DNA of 64,000 bases from Azolla caroliniana (Eukaryota; Polypodiophyta): positions 2,852,001-2,916,000 of the forward strand of contig JBHGNT010000013.1 in assembly GCA_043228905.1 (NCBI GenBank). The letters run 5' to 3'. A program made the translations under genes and the position numbers. This document shows, piece after piece, positions 45,132-55,681 of the stretch. The first letter of the stretch is position 1, and each line of letters opens with the position of its first letter. A model generated the notes under the pieces. The model was not told the origin of the DNA, made no database searches, and saw only the letters and a program-made list of their open reading frames with translations.

Positions 45132-46741
45132 GTATGAAGATTATAACATGGAACGTGGAAGGACTCAGAAGTAGACTAGACCAACAAAATAGATGGAAAC
45201 TGAGAAGGGATCTTGAAGAACATTTACTAGGGAGTGGTGCTGACATCATCATGTTGCAGGAACACCACCTCGATAGCACACAGTTAAAGGAAGTCGGAGA
45301 CCTTCTACCAGGATCATGGCGAACGATTTGGGAGCCAACAATTGGGGAGGATGGAAATCATGGTGGTATTCGCACTTTGATTCGGGAACATCTAGCCCAA
45401 GGATTAATACACCAAGAATCACTTATACCTGGTAGGGCACATTTTTGCACACTGACCATCCAAGGGCAATGATGGAACTTCATGAATGTTTATGCTCCAA
45501 ACAACAGAACAGAAAGAGCAACATTTTGGGACCACATCCGCCTACAAGTAGTGGGTGCGGAAGAGTGGTGCATTGGAGGGGATTTTAATATGATCGAATC
45601 CATTCATGATAGTTCCAACAACCCCCCCATAGTCCTACAAGGAAGGGAACGTAAACAATGGGAGAAGCTATGTGTCCACCTTAACCTGCGAGACATCTGG
45701 CATTCTGCCAACTTCCAACGAAAAAGGGACTCTCTCCTATTCTCCCGATCAGACGGGCGGAATAGTGGACCCACCCTATCTCGCATTGACCGCATTTATG
45801 TGGGGGAGGCTTTAGAAGCGAAGGGAGGGTGGTGTCGCATAACTCCAGGCACGAATTTCTCTGACCATTACCTAGTAGTTGGTCGTTTTCAATTGCACCG
45901 AAAATGGGGCCCATTCCAGACTCGCATCCCACACACTATTTACACACTTATAGATGTGAAGGACCAACTATCCAACCAATGGTCATTACCCGTCAATGGC
46001 TCATCAACATCAGACAAACTTTTAGCTAAATAAACAAGAGCCTCTACTCTCCTACATGAGATTGTCAAGACCAGACGCAAGGATGCTCAGGAGAAGCGAC
46101 AGAGGACAAAACGGGGACTAGTAGCCTTACAACGCCTCCAACAGAGATACCCATCCTGTAGTTGGATCGCATGACAAGTCGCCACGGCCAAACAGGAACT
46201 TAGCATGGCAGAAAAGGCAATATATGACATGGAGTTTCATGGCAGCATCGCGCGATGGATTCGAGTAGGGGACAAAACCACAAAGGAATTCTTCCGCTCC
46301 AAAGGCCCGAGGCACGCTAGAATTGTGATGCGCAGCCTCAACCGGGAGGATGGAACAACCACTGAGGATGGCGACGAAATGAGGAATATTGCCACAAGGT
46401 ATTATAGCCGCCTACTTACTGAAGACATGATTGCTACAGAGGAAGACATAAGCGATGATATTATCCTCCAAAGCATACCCGAGAAAGTCACACCGGAAAT
46501 GAATACCTGGCTTGTGCGTCCTCTATCAATCATTGAGATATGGGAGGCCCTCACTGATTTAGATGCTGAGAGCTGCCCCGGAATTGACGGTCTCACCCCG
46601 CACTTTTTCACATGCCTTTGGGGCACTATTAAAGAAGACCTCCTCCAAGCATATGAGGAGATCATCACCTCTGGAAGCATGCCGGAGGAATTTGGACAGG
46701 GGATGATACATCTCATTCCTAAAAGTGGTGGGAATGCCAAC
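45128..46741 (+). pseudogene. L1-C ORF2 part 1: endonuclease and start of RT
   Basis: It starts MSMKIITWNVEGLR at 45128. Endonuclease motifs: TWNVEG (Asn), MLQEHHL (Glu), VYAPNN, GGDFNMIE (Asp/Asn), SRIDRIYV, and FSDHYLV (Asp-His). The linker leads to RT with KEFFRSKG, CPGIDGLTPHFF and FGQGMIHLIPKSG. Stops at ~45470, 46031 and 46171 are the only breaks, and all three can be C-to-T or G-to-A changes. The protein continues at 52447 after removal of gypsy-2 and one ccaac. Confidence 0.92.
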
Positions 46742-46829
46742 TGTCAGGAATAGTACTAAGCAGAGATGGAATTAGTACTAAAGAAGAGCAGTACTATTAG
46801 TACTAAGAGGACGGGACTACGTAAGACTC

Positions 46830-46864
<35 letters not shown>

Positions 46865-46968
46865 AAAGAGAGATAGCGAGGATGAGAGAGAGAGATGATG
46901 ATGATGATAACAGCCAATATATTATGTGAAGGATAAGTACAAAATGGCTAAGAGGCTTAAGACTGGCG

Positions 46969-46987
46969 TTGAACCAATTTGGTTCAA
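46969..46987 (-). other. inverted repeat at predicted gypsy-2 RNA 5' end
   Basis: Minus strand ttgaaccaaattggttcaa: 7-bp arms around a 5-base centre. It lies 26-44 bases after the first T of the TATA box. Its second half is a 12-base perfect complement of the primer-binding site at 51961-51974. The same sequence in the other LTR is at 52214-52232. Confidence 0.65.
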
Positions 46988-47004
46988 AACAATGCCTTGT
47001 GCCT

Positions 47005-47013
47005 CCTTTTATA
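47005..47013 (-). promoter_or_regulatory. gypsy-2 TATA box
   Basis: Minus strand tataaaagg, 11 bases downstream of the heat-shock-element array. Confidence 0.7.
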
Positions 47014-47023
47014 GTGTTTTTAG

Positions 47024-47051
47024 GAATAATCCTGAAGCTTCTAGAATGTTC
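47024..47051 (-). promoter_or_regulatory. heat-shock-element array, gypsy-2 3' LTR
   Basis: Six alternating GAA/TTC blocks at exact 5-bp period on either strand, five perfect. It sits just upstream of the TATA box, the normal place for a heat-driven promoter. In the 5' LTR (52269-52296) one GAA has become AAA, leaving four perfect blocks. Confidence 0.78.
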
Positions 47052-47127
47052 CAGAGAGATCTGGAATATACATCAATTTTTTATGATAAAGCATAAATGA
47101 AAATAATATCCTACAAATTACAATTCA

Positions 47128-47185
47128 TAGTCTAATGGTAAGAGCTCGACCCATGTAGCATAAGGTCATGGGTTCGAGTCTTGCC
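47128..47185 (+). other. tRNA-like segment, gypsy-2 3' LTR (antisense to element)
   Basis: A box tagtctaatggtaagagc, then after tRNA-like spacing ggtcatgggttcgagtc with B-box core ggttcgagtc. The T-arm can form four of five pairs. The anticodon and acceptor stems do not form, so it is not a tRNA gene. The copy in the 5' LTR is at 52373-52430 and is identical. Confidence 0.78.
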
Positions 47186-47207
47186 ATATCATGACACTAT
47201 CTCCCCC

Positions 47208-48440
47208 TTAAAGACGACGAGTGGAACGAGTCGGTGCTAATTGCGGGCCGGGTTTGTCCAGATACTTTCGGTGGAAATTAGCAAGAAGATCCTGTGCATT
47301 GGCAACCTGCTCGACGGGTTCCCAAGTACGGTCGCTTGGACTAAAACCGAGCCAATCGACCAAGTAATAAAGTTTGTTGCGAACAAGTTTGGAATCGAGG
47401 ATGGCAGCAACTTCATACTCCGGGCCGGCGTCCAACTCCAGTGGGGGCGGCGGTGGTGTCACACGATCGGGAATGGTGTTTGCTTTATAAGGTTCAAGAA
47501 GAGAACAATGGAAAACCGGATGTATCTGAAGCTGTGGAGGGAGATCAAGGCAGAATGTGACATCATTAATCTTACCCGTAATACGGAAGGGACCGAGTCA
47601 TCGATAATCTAACTTGTCGCACGGTCGAGTAGTCTTGATGTGACGACGTAAGAGCCATACTCGAGCTCCGATGGCAAAAGAGGAGGGAATCCGATGACGA
47701 TCCGCATAAGTCTTCTGTGTGTGTTGAGCATGACGAAGGTGAGTAGAGAGATCCATCTGGATCTTGCGTAGCCTCTCCAAATGATCCTCGGCACGAGGGT
47801 TGGTAGGTAGCTCCGGGGTGTCGATCACCAACCAGCGAGGATGGAAACCGGTATAAGCGAAAAATGGGGAGACTCGAGTCGAGGAGTGAATAGCATTATT
47901 ATACGCAAACTCCGCAAAGTGGAGAATCTCGGCCTAGTCGTCCTGTTCATAACTCAGGAAACACCGGAGATATTGCTCCAGCATTTGGTTTGTTCGTTCC
48001 GCCTGCCCGTCGGTCTGAGGATGGTAGCTGGTGGAGAGGTTGCAGGAGACCTTGAGCATCTTGAAGAGATGCTGCCAAATTTTGGAGACAAATTGCGGTC
48101 CTCGGTCACTGATAATACTGTTTGGGAGGCCATGATGCCGAAATACCTCACGCATAACAAGAGCGGCGGTTTCCTCGCTAGTGATGGCTTTAGTACACGG
48201 CACAAAATGTGCCATCTTCGTATATCGATCGACGACAGTTAGGATAGCATCGAACCCCTTCGAGACCGGTAGATCTGTGATAAAATCAAGACAAATAGAC
48301 TCCCACGGCTTACTTGGAATCGGTAAGGGTTCCAACAAGCCATATGGATGGTGTCGTGGCATCTTTGCTCGGCAGCAAGCATCACAGGTCCGAACGTAGT
48401 CATCGACAAAACGGCGCATGTGGGGCCACCAAAAAGATCG
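47208..48440 (-). pseudogene. gypsy-2 integrase and chromodomain
   Basis: Integrase: WWPHMRRFVDDYVRTCDACCRAK (zinc domain end), CLDFITDLPVSKGFDAI, ISDRGPQFVSKIWQ, YHPQTDGQAERTNQ, then FAEFAYN after a TAG (Trp expected) at 47934. The linker with DKLDYR is followed by TGA (Arg expected) at 47598, then the chromodomain YEVAAILDSKLVRNKLYYLVDWLGFSPSDRTWEP (47208-47420). All in one frame apart from those stops. Confidence 0.92.
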
Positions 48441-50316
48441 TTACACTAGCTCCAACGTCTTAGTACTACCGAAATGTCCCGCCATATGAGTGTCGTAACA
48501 ATGTTGGACGATTTGAAGGCGACAGGAGCAATTGGGGACATATACGCGCTTTTTAAAGAATAACAAACCATCATGATATTCGAATTGTCGGTAGTCAATA
48601 CCTGGTTGTTGAGACCGAGAACAGGATGCCCGAGAAGTATCAATGTGCGCCAGGATGTCTTGAGCAAAACTATCCGTCTTCAAGGTTGCACGTATGTCAT
48701 TGGTAATCCGTGAATCCATCGAGGTGTGAAAAATCCGCGTCGTGTGCAATCGTGTTGGTCCCAAGATTACTTGCTTTTGATTATCAAATGTTGCGTCACC
48801 AGGACGAGGTGCAAGATATGAACGTCGTGATAGTGCATCTGCTTTTCCTTGCTGCTTCCCCGGTCGATATGTGATTTTGAAGTCGAAACGCGTGAGGAAT
48901 TGTGCCCACCGAGCTTGCCGTCGATTTAGTACGCGAGCGTTCTGAAAATAAGCAAGATTTTTATGATCACTAAAGACAATGACCTGATGTGGAGAGCCCT
49001 CTAAGAAATGCCTCCATTGTACAAATGAATCCACGATGGCTAATAACTCCTTGTCATGTATTTCGTAGTTGATTTCTGCGACATCGAATTTGCGCGAATG
49101 GAAAGCCACCGGATGCAACTCTTCTTTATCTCCTTGTTGAGAAAGGATGCTACCGAGGGCGAAATCTGATGCGTCGGCTCCATGATGAATGGTTTGCTTG
49201 TATCCACATGAGCTAGAATCGGTGCTGATGTAAAGGCTTTCTTAAGATGCCGAAAAGCCATATCTGCTTCTATGGACCAAAGAAATGCTTGGCCCTTCTT
49301 CGTAAGTTGTGTGAGAGGTAAAATAATCTTCGAGTAATCCTGTATAAACTTACGGTAGAAGTTAGCAAAACCTAGAAAACATTGTACATCTCGTACCGAC
49401 CGTGGAATTTGCCACTCTAGTACAATTTGGATTTTAGCTGGATCCATGGCGATGCCCTTTGAGGAGATGACGTAGCCTAGAAATTCCACTTGCTTGCAGT
49501 CAAAGCTACATTTTTCTAGCTTGGCATAAAGACCATTTTCGCGGAGTCGCTTTAGTACTAATAGTACATGAGAATCGTGCTCTTCCTGGGTCTTCGAATA
49601 AATCAATAGATCATCCAGATAAATGATCAAACAAATATCCAAGAGGTCTCTAAATATATCATTTGCCATGTGTTGGAAGACTGCGAGTGCATTGGTTAGG
49701 CCAAACGGCATAACAGTATACTCGAAATGCCCATACCGCGTGCGAAAGGCGGTCTTCCACTCATCTCTCGGTCGGATCCGCACGAGGTTATACGCTCCTC
49801 ATAGGTCGATTTTAGTAAAAAAAACTTGGCACCATTAACTCGCTCTAAAAGACTTGATATAAGAGGAAATGCATACCTATTCCGGATGGTGACTTTATTC
49901 AATCCGCAGTAATCAACGACAAGACGAAGTGAGCCATCTTTCTTCTTGACAAAGAAGATGGGTGCACCGGCCGGAGATTTCGAATGACGGATGAACCCGC
50001 TTGCCAAGTTCTCCTCTATGTAGGCTCGAAGGACTTCTAACTCGGTGGGTGACAAGTTGTAAATTGGTCCCAATGGTGGCTCGGTTCCTGGTTGTAAATC
50101 GATGGGACAATCATAGGGACGGTGATGATGAAGGGTACCGGCTTTTACCTTGTCAAATACATCTGCATAAGGATGATATTTTGTCGGAAGTTGTACTAAG
50201 GAGTCCTTCGTAATAGTGCTGGAAGGATGTACTGATATTGCAAATAGGAATATTGCCTCCTTGGGTCCTTCCTCACGTAGTTGATGGAGTGAAATGGTCG
50301 AAACTCGGTGAGTTGA
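48441..50316 (-). pseudogene. gypsy-2 reverse transcriptase and RNase H
   Basis: RT: GPIYNLSPTELEVLRAYIEENLASGFIRHSKSPAGAPIFFVKKKDGSLRLVVDY, then a one-base insertion in a T run (~49820) and a TGA where Arg is expected (49799). VMPFGLTNALAVFQ, IYLDDLLIYSKT and VQCFLGFANFYRKF follow. A second frameshift near 49183 precedes RNase H with VAFHSRKFDVAEINYEIHDKELLAIV and a chromovirus-type tether. TAA at 48441 ends this frame where Gln is expected. Confidence 0.9.
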
Positions 50317-50795
50317 TTATTGGGGTGGTCGATATCGGACTTCTCTTGTTCTCCAATCTATGGCTGGATTATGAAATTCAAACCAAGGTAATCCTAGGAC
50401 AATGGGATGCTCTGGACTACTAATTATATTAAATGATATTATACACACAAAACTACCTAGGACAACTTGAATGGGTTCTGATTCTTCTACAATATTCCTG
50501 GAAGCAATGGGACGACCATCAATGACTACTACAGATGTGGGACAAGGAAGTTTTCTTAAGGATATCTGAGAAGCTTGGGCAAAATTTCGATCCATGAAAC
50601 AGGAATTAGCTCCGGAATCTAAAAGTGCTAGGACGGGTACTGGGGGAGTACTTTTAGTACTAACAATGACTTGGGCTAGGAACACATTGCTAACTTGCTT
50701 GGAAGGAATGGAACCACTAATGGGCTGTATAGATCTAGGGCTGCTGTCCAACCAAACGGCTCCTATTTTGGCTGGACTCAATCGTTTAACTCTTC
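50317..50795 (-). pseudogene. gypsy-2 protease (pol frame, -1 relative to gag)
   Basis: The pol frame opens just upstream of the gag stop and reads RLSPAKIGAVWLDSS, then the aspartic protease motif VLALLDSGANSCFMDR and EHPIVLGLPWF. It ends at TAA 50317, where a Gln codon would continue into RT in the same frame. It has no start of its own, so synthesis would need ribosomal frameshifting from gag. Confidence 0.88.
50746..50790 (-). promoter_or_regulatory. predicted -1 ribosomal frameshift signal at gypsy-2 gag/pol overlap
   Basis: On the minus strand the gag codons TTA AAC form the slippery heptamer G TTA AAC (50790-50784). A 6-base spacer (50783-50778) contains the gag stop TGA. Then gtccagccaaa (50777-50767) can pair with tttggttggac (50756-50746) in an 11-bp stem with one G-U pair and a 10-base loop. 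Pol is in the -1 frame relative to gag, as this signal predicts. Confidence 0.72.
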
Positions 50796-51935
50796 ATCTA
50801 ATTGACTAAGGATTTCAAATTTATTTGAGATACTTGGGCTATTAGTACTATGAATACTATCAAACACTCTATTAGTACTATTAATACTATCAGACACTCC
50901 TAAGGGAAGAATTGACTTGGGTTTAGTACAGGCTACAATTTGATTTACCTGTCTTCTTGGCCTATGGGGACAATTGATTGCGATATGCCTTGGTCCATCG
51001 CAATAAAGACATAATCGATTTGCACGTTGTCGTTGCTTTTCTTCTTCCGATAACGGGCCGCGTCGACGCATGGTATCGATCTCCATCGGTGTCGAAGTAT
51101 TTGCTTGAGGTATGTCTCGTGCAAACGGTTTAGCCGCGACTGCGGCGTAAGTGGGCTCCGGCCTAGCGCGTGGTAACTGTAATTGATGTTCTGAACGCCG
51201 TTCAAAAAGGCGGTTGTCACATCGGACCGCTCGATTGATTGCCTCCGTAAGAGACTTTGGTTCTTCGGGGAAGGTTAGAAGTAGATCTTTGACATCATTT
51301 CGCAGGCCATAGCGAAACTGCTCCATTAGTGCTTGATCATCCCAGGGTATGTCTGAAGCGAGTAGGCGGAAATCCGCCGCGTAGGCAGAGGCTGGACGAT
51401 CGCCTTGATGCAATTGCCGGATCTTGTTGATCGTCGTCCTGATGTTGTCGGTGTCTCCAAAGCAGGCTTTGAACTCACTAATAAAATCTTCAAAGTTATT
51501 AAGCAAGGGCGATTGTTTTTCTAGAAGCGGAGCGAACCATGCTAAGGCTGAGCCGCTAAGCAACGTGCCTATTAAGCCGACTCGGGATGCATCTGTGGGG
51601 TATCAGGAAGGATGCATTTGGAGGACTAATCGTACCTGATTAAGGAATCCCCTGAATTGCGATCGCGTTCCATCAAATTTCACAGGAAGTCCAATCTTCG
51701 GCTCTTTATGAAATCCTTGGGGACTCGATCCTTGTTGTTGCAATGCCGCTTCGAGTTGTTGCACCCGTAACGCTAACTCCCCATGTTGTTGCTGCATTTG
51801 TTGCTTTTCTAGAGCGATTTGTTGCAGATCCCCTATCAGCTGTTGGTTTTCTTGTTCCAAGGCAACAAATTTTTCTTTTAAGCATTGTAGCTCGGAGAAA
51901 CCGGATTGATATTCTTGGGCGCTAACAGTAGCCAT
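50778..51935 (-). pseudogene. gypsy-2 Gag with N-terminal coiled coil and CCHC knuckle
   Basis: The start at 51935 gives MATVSAQEYQSGFSELQCL. Residues ~15-70 are a Gln/Leu-rich heptad region (likely coiled coil). The Ty3-type Gag core has LPVKFDGTRSQFRGFLNQV, LLSGSALAWFAPLLE and RLLASDIPWDDQALMEQFRYGL. A zinc knuckle CLYCDGPRHIAINC follows. The tail has Asn/Ser/Thr repeats. One stop, TGA at 51603-51605, replaces an expected Arg. Confidence 0.9.
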
Positions 51936-51960
51936 AGTATAGGGAAAAGGGTAGGAGGAA

Positions 51961-51974
51961 AAATTGGTTCAAAC
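51961..51974 (-). other. gypsy-2 primer-binding site, probably self-priming
   Basis: The bases directly after the 5' LTR read gtttgaaccaattt on the minus strand. They do not start with TGG and match no tRNA 3' end I know. Twelve of them are complementary to the predicted start of the element's own RNA (see 46969-46987). Confidence 0.6.
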
Positions 51975-52070
51975 TGTCAGGAATAGTACTAAGCAGAGAT
52001 GGAATTAGTACTAAAGAAGAGCAGTACTATTAGTACTAAGAGGACGGGACTACGTAAGACTCTCGAGAAA

Positions 52071-52102
<32 letters not shown>

Positions 52103-52441
52103 AGCGAAAAGAGAGATAGCGAGGATGAGAGAGAGAGAGAGAGAGATGATGATAACAGCCAATATATTATGTGAAGGATAAGTACAAAATGGCTAAGAGG
52201 CTTAAGACTGGCGTTGAACCAATTTGGTTCAAAACAATGCCTTGTGCCTCCTTTTATAGTGTTTTTAGGAATAATCCTAAAGCTTCTAGAATGTTCCAGA
52301 GAGATCTGGAATATACATCAATTTTCTATGATAAAGCATAAATGAAAATAATATTCTACAAATTACAATTCATAGTCTAATGGTAAGAGCTCGACCCATG
52401 TAGCATAAGGTCATGGGTTCGAGTCTTGCCATATTATGACA
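51975..52441 (-). repeat. gypsy-2 5' LTR
   Basis: Same layout as the 3' LTR: tRNA-like segment 52373-52430, heat-shock array 52269-52296 with one lost block, inverted repeat 52214-52232. A longer AG tract accounts for its extra 12 bp. Confidence 0.93.
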
Positions 52442-52446
52442 CCAAC

Positions 52447-55131
52447 GACATTCACAAGTGGCGGCCCATTACTCTTCTCAATACTGTCTATAAGTTGCTC
52501 GCAAAAATCGTGGTACGTCGTTTAACTCCACTTCTTCCTCAACTCATTCATCCGTCACAGACAGGTTTCGTTAGAAATCGGAGCATCCTAGACAACCTCT
52601 TCTCATTTTGGGAAGCAGTAGCCCTTGCCAAGCAGACCAACAAGAAGGTAGCGGTGGTGCTACTAGATTTTGAGAAAGCCTATGATAGGGTATGCTGGAA
52701 CTTTCTAGAAAGTGTGATGAGGAAAGTCGGCTTTCAAGAGACATGGATCAAAGGCATTGCAGGATTTTATAGGAATGGCAGCAGTTGTGTTTCGCTGGCA
52801 GGTGAAAGGGGCCCCTTTTTCCGAATATCCCGCTCTGTACGGCAGGGATGTCCACTAGCTCCATCCTTATTTCTATTATACGCCGAAGCACTCTCTTGCT
52901 TTCTCAACTCACGGCATCTCAACCTACGTGGTCTTCCCATACCTCATTCTTACCAAAGCATCCTGGATATAGAATTTGCAGATGACACAGCAGTCTACCT
53001 GCAAGGGGACCTGGAAAACCTCCAAAAGCTAGAAAGTGGGCTAGTTTTATTTTGCAAGCGATCCAACGCCATGATCAATTGGCACAAATCTTGTGCAATA
53101 TGGCTTTCTCAGGAAACACATCCGGCGTGGCACCCTCACCCCGCTTTCAAGTGGATCAATCAAGGTGCGACCACCAAATATTTGGGCTTCCAAATTGGCT
53201 TCAACATACCGCCGGAGACTATGATTGCACCCGTTATCCTCTCCATTCGACAAAAGTTGATACATTGGAGCTCTAAAAAATTGTCGCTAGTAGGTTGCAT
53301 CATAGTGGCAAATCAGGTACTCCTCGCAACAGCATGGTACAGTCTATCACGCTGGACAATCTCCAACGAAAGTATACATTAGATTCAACGACTGGTCCGC
53401 AACTACATTTGGTCTGGTAAGGAAGACCATGTAGCTCGCGCCAAGGTGGCGTGGCCTATACTCACAACGCCTAAGTCAAGAGGGGGATTGGGTCTTATTG
53501 ATCCCCTTTCACAATCGAAAGCCTTACTTGCCAAATTTGTGGTGCGCGGACTCCAACCAGGAAATGATTGTTGGAAAATGCTACTGAGATTACGTTTCGC
53601 TTACTTTAAGCCACGAAAAGGGGTCGATTGGGCCCCCCAAATAGGATGGATTCTAAACATGGATCTCAAACCTAGTTTCTCCCGCCATTTGGAGGATAGA
53701 TTCAGTGCATCCATGTGGAAGGCATGGTGTGACATTCGTCGGGGGCTCCAGTGTGATCAACCGAGATCCGAACCTGCCTGGCTCAGTCAACGTATCCTAT
53801 GGAACCCATGTCTCAAGGATGAATCTAATCAACTACTAGGATCACGTAAGGGGTTGTCATGGGGATACATTGCAGAAGGTCCAGGCAAAAGTATTGAATG
53901 TTGGCGACGGTTTATGTCAATGCCACTACAAGATCAAGCGAACATACTCCATGGAATCAGGGGCGGATGGACTATGAGATCGGAAATCATTAACGTGTTA
54001 CTGATTAGGGACTCTGCTATTCAAAGGACAACAATGGAGAAATGGATAGGCCACGAGGAGGAGGGCTCTTTGATCCCGAGAGGTAGGGGATCACCAGACA
54101 TGCTCGAAGGCCATGAAGTGAGAGACACTGCGACACCCACACAGAATAATGCCATTCGAGTACTCGCGTACACTGGTCATAAATGGATTGTAGATCCTGA
54201 TCCGATCAAAGTACAACCCGATTGGCATATATGTACTCATGAAAACACATGGCTGCGTAAGGTCAGTTGGGACCCTTTGCAATGGACATGGCGTGATCCC
54301 TATGCGGTGCAAGGAAGCAAACCCATCCCTTTCTTCCAATTCACAACTAGATTGGGTCGCCACATTCTAGCTGCTCAAGCCGCCTGAGAACCGGCTGCTG
54401 CAAAGGTCTGGTACACATTTCAAGTTCCCTCCGCAATAATCACCAAGTTTTGGCAAAAAATCTGGAAGCAACAACACGCGAGGCGAATTACCACTTTCCA
54501 ATGGTTGTTAATACATAAGTCCCTACCGGTGGGAACATGGCAACATGGGAACCTTAACTCTCCTAATTGTGTAGAGTGCCCACATGCAGTAGAATCCATA
54601 CGACACGCTCTGTGGGACTGCCCAACATCCCATAGAACATGGCGGGGGGTTGGCCGCTTGTTGCAATTATGCCAGGTGCAAGGTTCAATCAAGTGGGGAA
54701 ATATATGTTGGCTATCATGACAGGCTGCAATTGGCCGATACGAGCATCAGGAGGAGGGGATGACTTTGGTGATAAAAGCACAAGAGGTTATTTTCTCCTC
54801 CAGCGACAATGTCCACTATTTTCCTCTTAATGACAAATCTCAAGAGGTGTTGGAATTGGTCAGCCCAATAACCCTTTGGATTCTATGGAAACAACGATGT
54901 AGGCGAGTCTTCTCCAACCAAACCACTCATCCAACAAGGTTACTGCAAGAGATATGGAGTGAAATTGTAGCCACTCTGAAGAGCCAATATGATGGCCTTA
55001 AAGGTGGCTCCGAGGGAGGTGAAAGACAACGCATAGCCTTCATCCAACAATGGTCGTCCTCTCCCTTTCTTGAGTCAGTGGGCTTCCACATTAGATGGAA
55101 CTATCGCATCCCTTTAGGGATTTGTACATAA
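52447..55131 (+). pseudogene. L1-C ORF2 part 2: RT core to C-terminal zinc domain
   Basis: RT: DIHKWRPITLLNTVYKLLAK, QTGFVRNRSILDN, LLDFEKAYDRVCW, VRQGCPLAPSLFLLYAEAL and the catalytic EFADDTAVY. Then the thumb GGLGLIDPLSQSKALLAKF and a zinc-binding domain with FQWLLIHKSLPVGTW, CVECPHAVESIRHALWDCP. It ends at TAA 55129-55131. Stops at 53380, 54385 and 54718 are the only breaks and can all be transitions. Joined in concept with part 1, the frame spans 1433 codons without any frameshift. Confidence 0.93.
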
Positions 55132-55196
55132 TCGCCTCATTTGTAAAATTTTATAACTAATGGAAGGAGTTTTTTTGGAAAAAAATAAATAAATAA

Positions 55197-55222
<26 letters not shown>

Positions 55223-55229
<7 letters not shown>

Positions 55230-55662
55230 TTTTGTAAAACACGCTAAAAATAATATCATGTAATGATGCTACATTGCTATATATTCTCAAAAAAAAAAAA
55301 TGCCAAAATAAAATATATTCTCGAATCTTTATTCTTTACTAATAATATTAGTTAAATTTTGATTTACACAATAAACCTTACTAAATATTTTAGAATCTAT
55401 TTTTGGAGAAAATGTCTGTTTTAGGATGTAAACTCTATATATAATTTTAATGTTTTAAATATTAACTATTTAACCTATTGTTTTAATATCCTTTAATAAA
55501 AAATTTAGGTTAGTAAAAAAAGGTGGGTACTTACTAATAGGTAACAAGTTATTATTGCACATTGCAACAAGGTAGATACTATAGAGTTTTCTATTCTCTG
55601 TTTACTCTATTTTTCATGCCTTACTTCAGATTTACCATTGTAAATCTTTTACATTATATTGT
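55223..55662. other. AT-rich spacer between L1-C and L1-B
   Basis: No open frame or motif. It ends with the left target duplication of L1-B. Confidence 0.5.
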
Positions 55663-55681
55663 AAATACTACTAAACATTTT

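Larger units (their letters stand above)
46742..47196 (-). repeat. gypsy-2 3' LTR
   Basis: Minus-strand layout from 47196: TGTCATGATATGG, tRNA-like segment (47185-47128), heat-shock elements (47051-47024), TATA box (47013-47005), an inverted repeat around the predicted transcription start (46987-46969), a TC-rich tract and U5 with three TAGTACTA palindromes, ending CCTGACA at 46742. Confidence 0.93.
46742..52441 (-). mobile_element. gypsy-2: complete young chromovirus
   Basis: LTRs at 46742-47196 (3') and 51975-52441 (5') both run TGTCA...TGACA. The perfect target duplication ccaac is at 46737-46741 and 52442-52446. The LTRs differ by about five substitutions outside microsatellites. Internal order on the minus strand: PBS, gag, protease, RT, RNase H, integrase, chromodomain, polypurine tract. 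Disabling changes are six stops (51603, 50317, 49799, 48441, 47934, 47598) and two frameshifts (~49820, ~49183). Confidence 0.95.
44699..55222 (+). mobile_element. L1-C: L1-type LINE split by gypsy-2
   Basis: Endonuclease, RT and zinc-binding domains occur in L1 order on the + strand. A short 3' UTR and an A-rich tail (55176-55222, aaaaaataaataaataaata then TA repeat) follow. The 5' limit is uncertain. Gypsy-2 entered between the RT residues GGNAN and DIHKWRPITLLN, with duplicated ccaac. The insert length shifts the frame from 2 to 1 (mod 3), as expected if ORF2 itself has no frameshift. Confidence 0.92.

Noticed and set aside
47128-47185. Functional tRNA gene
   Set aside because: A and B boxes are present, but acceptor and anticodon stems do not pair and no Pol III T-run terminator sits at the right place. 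The same holds for the other four tRNA-like segments.
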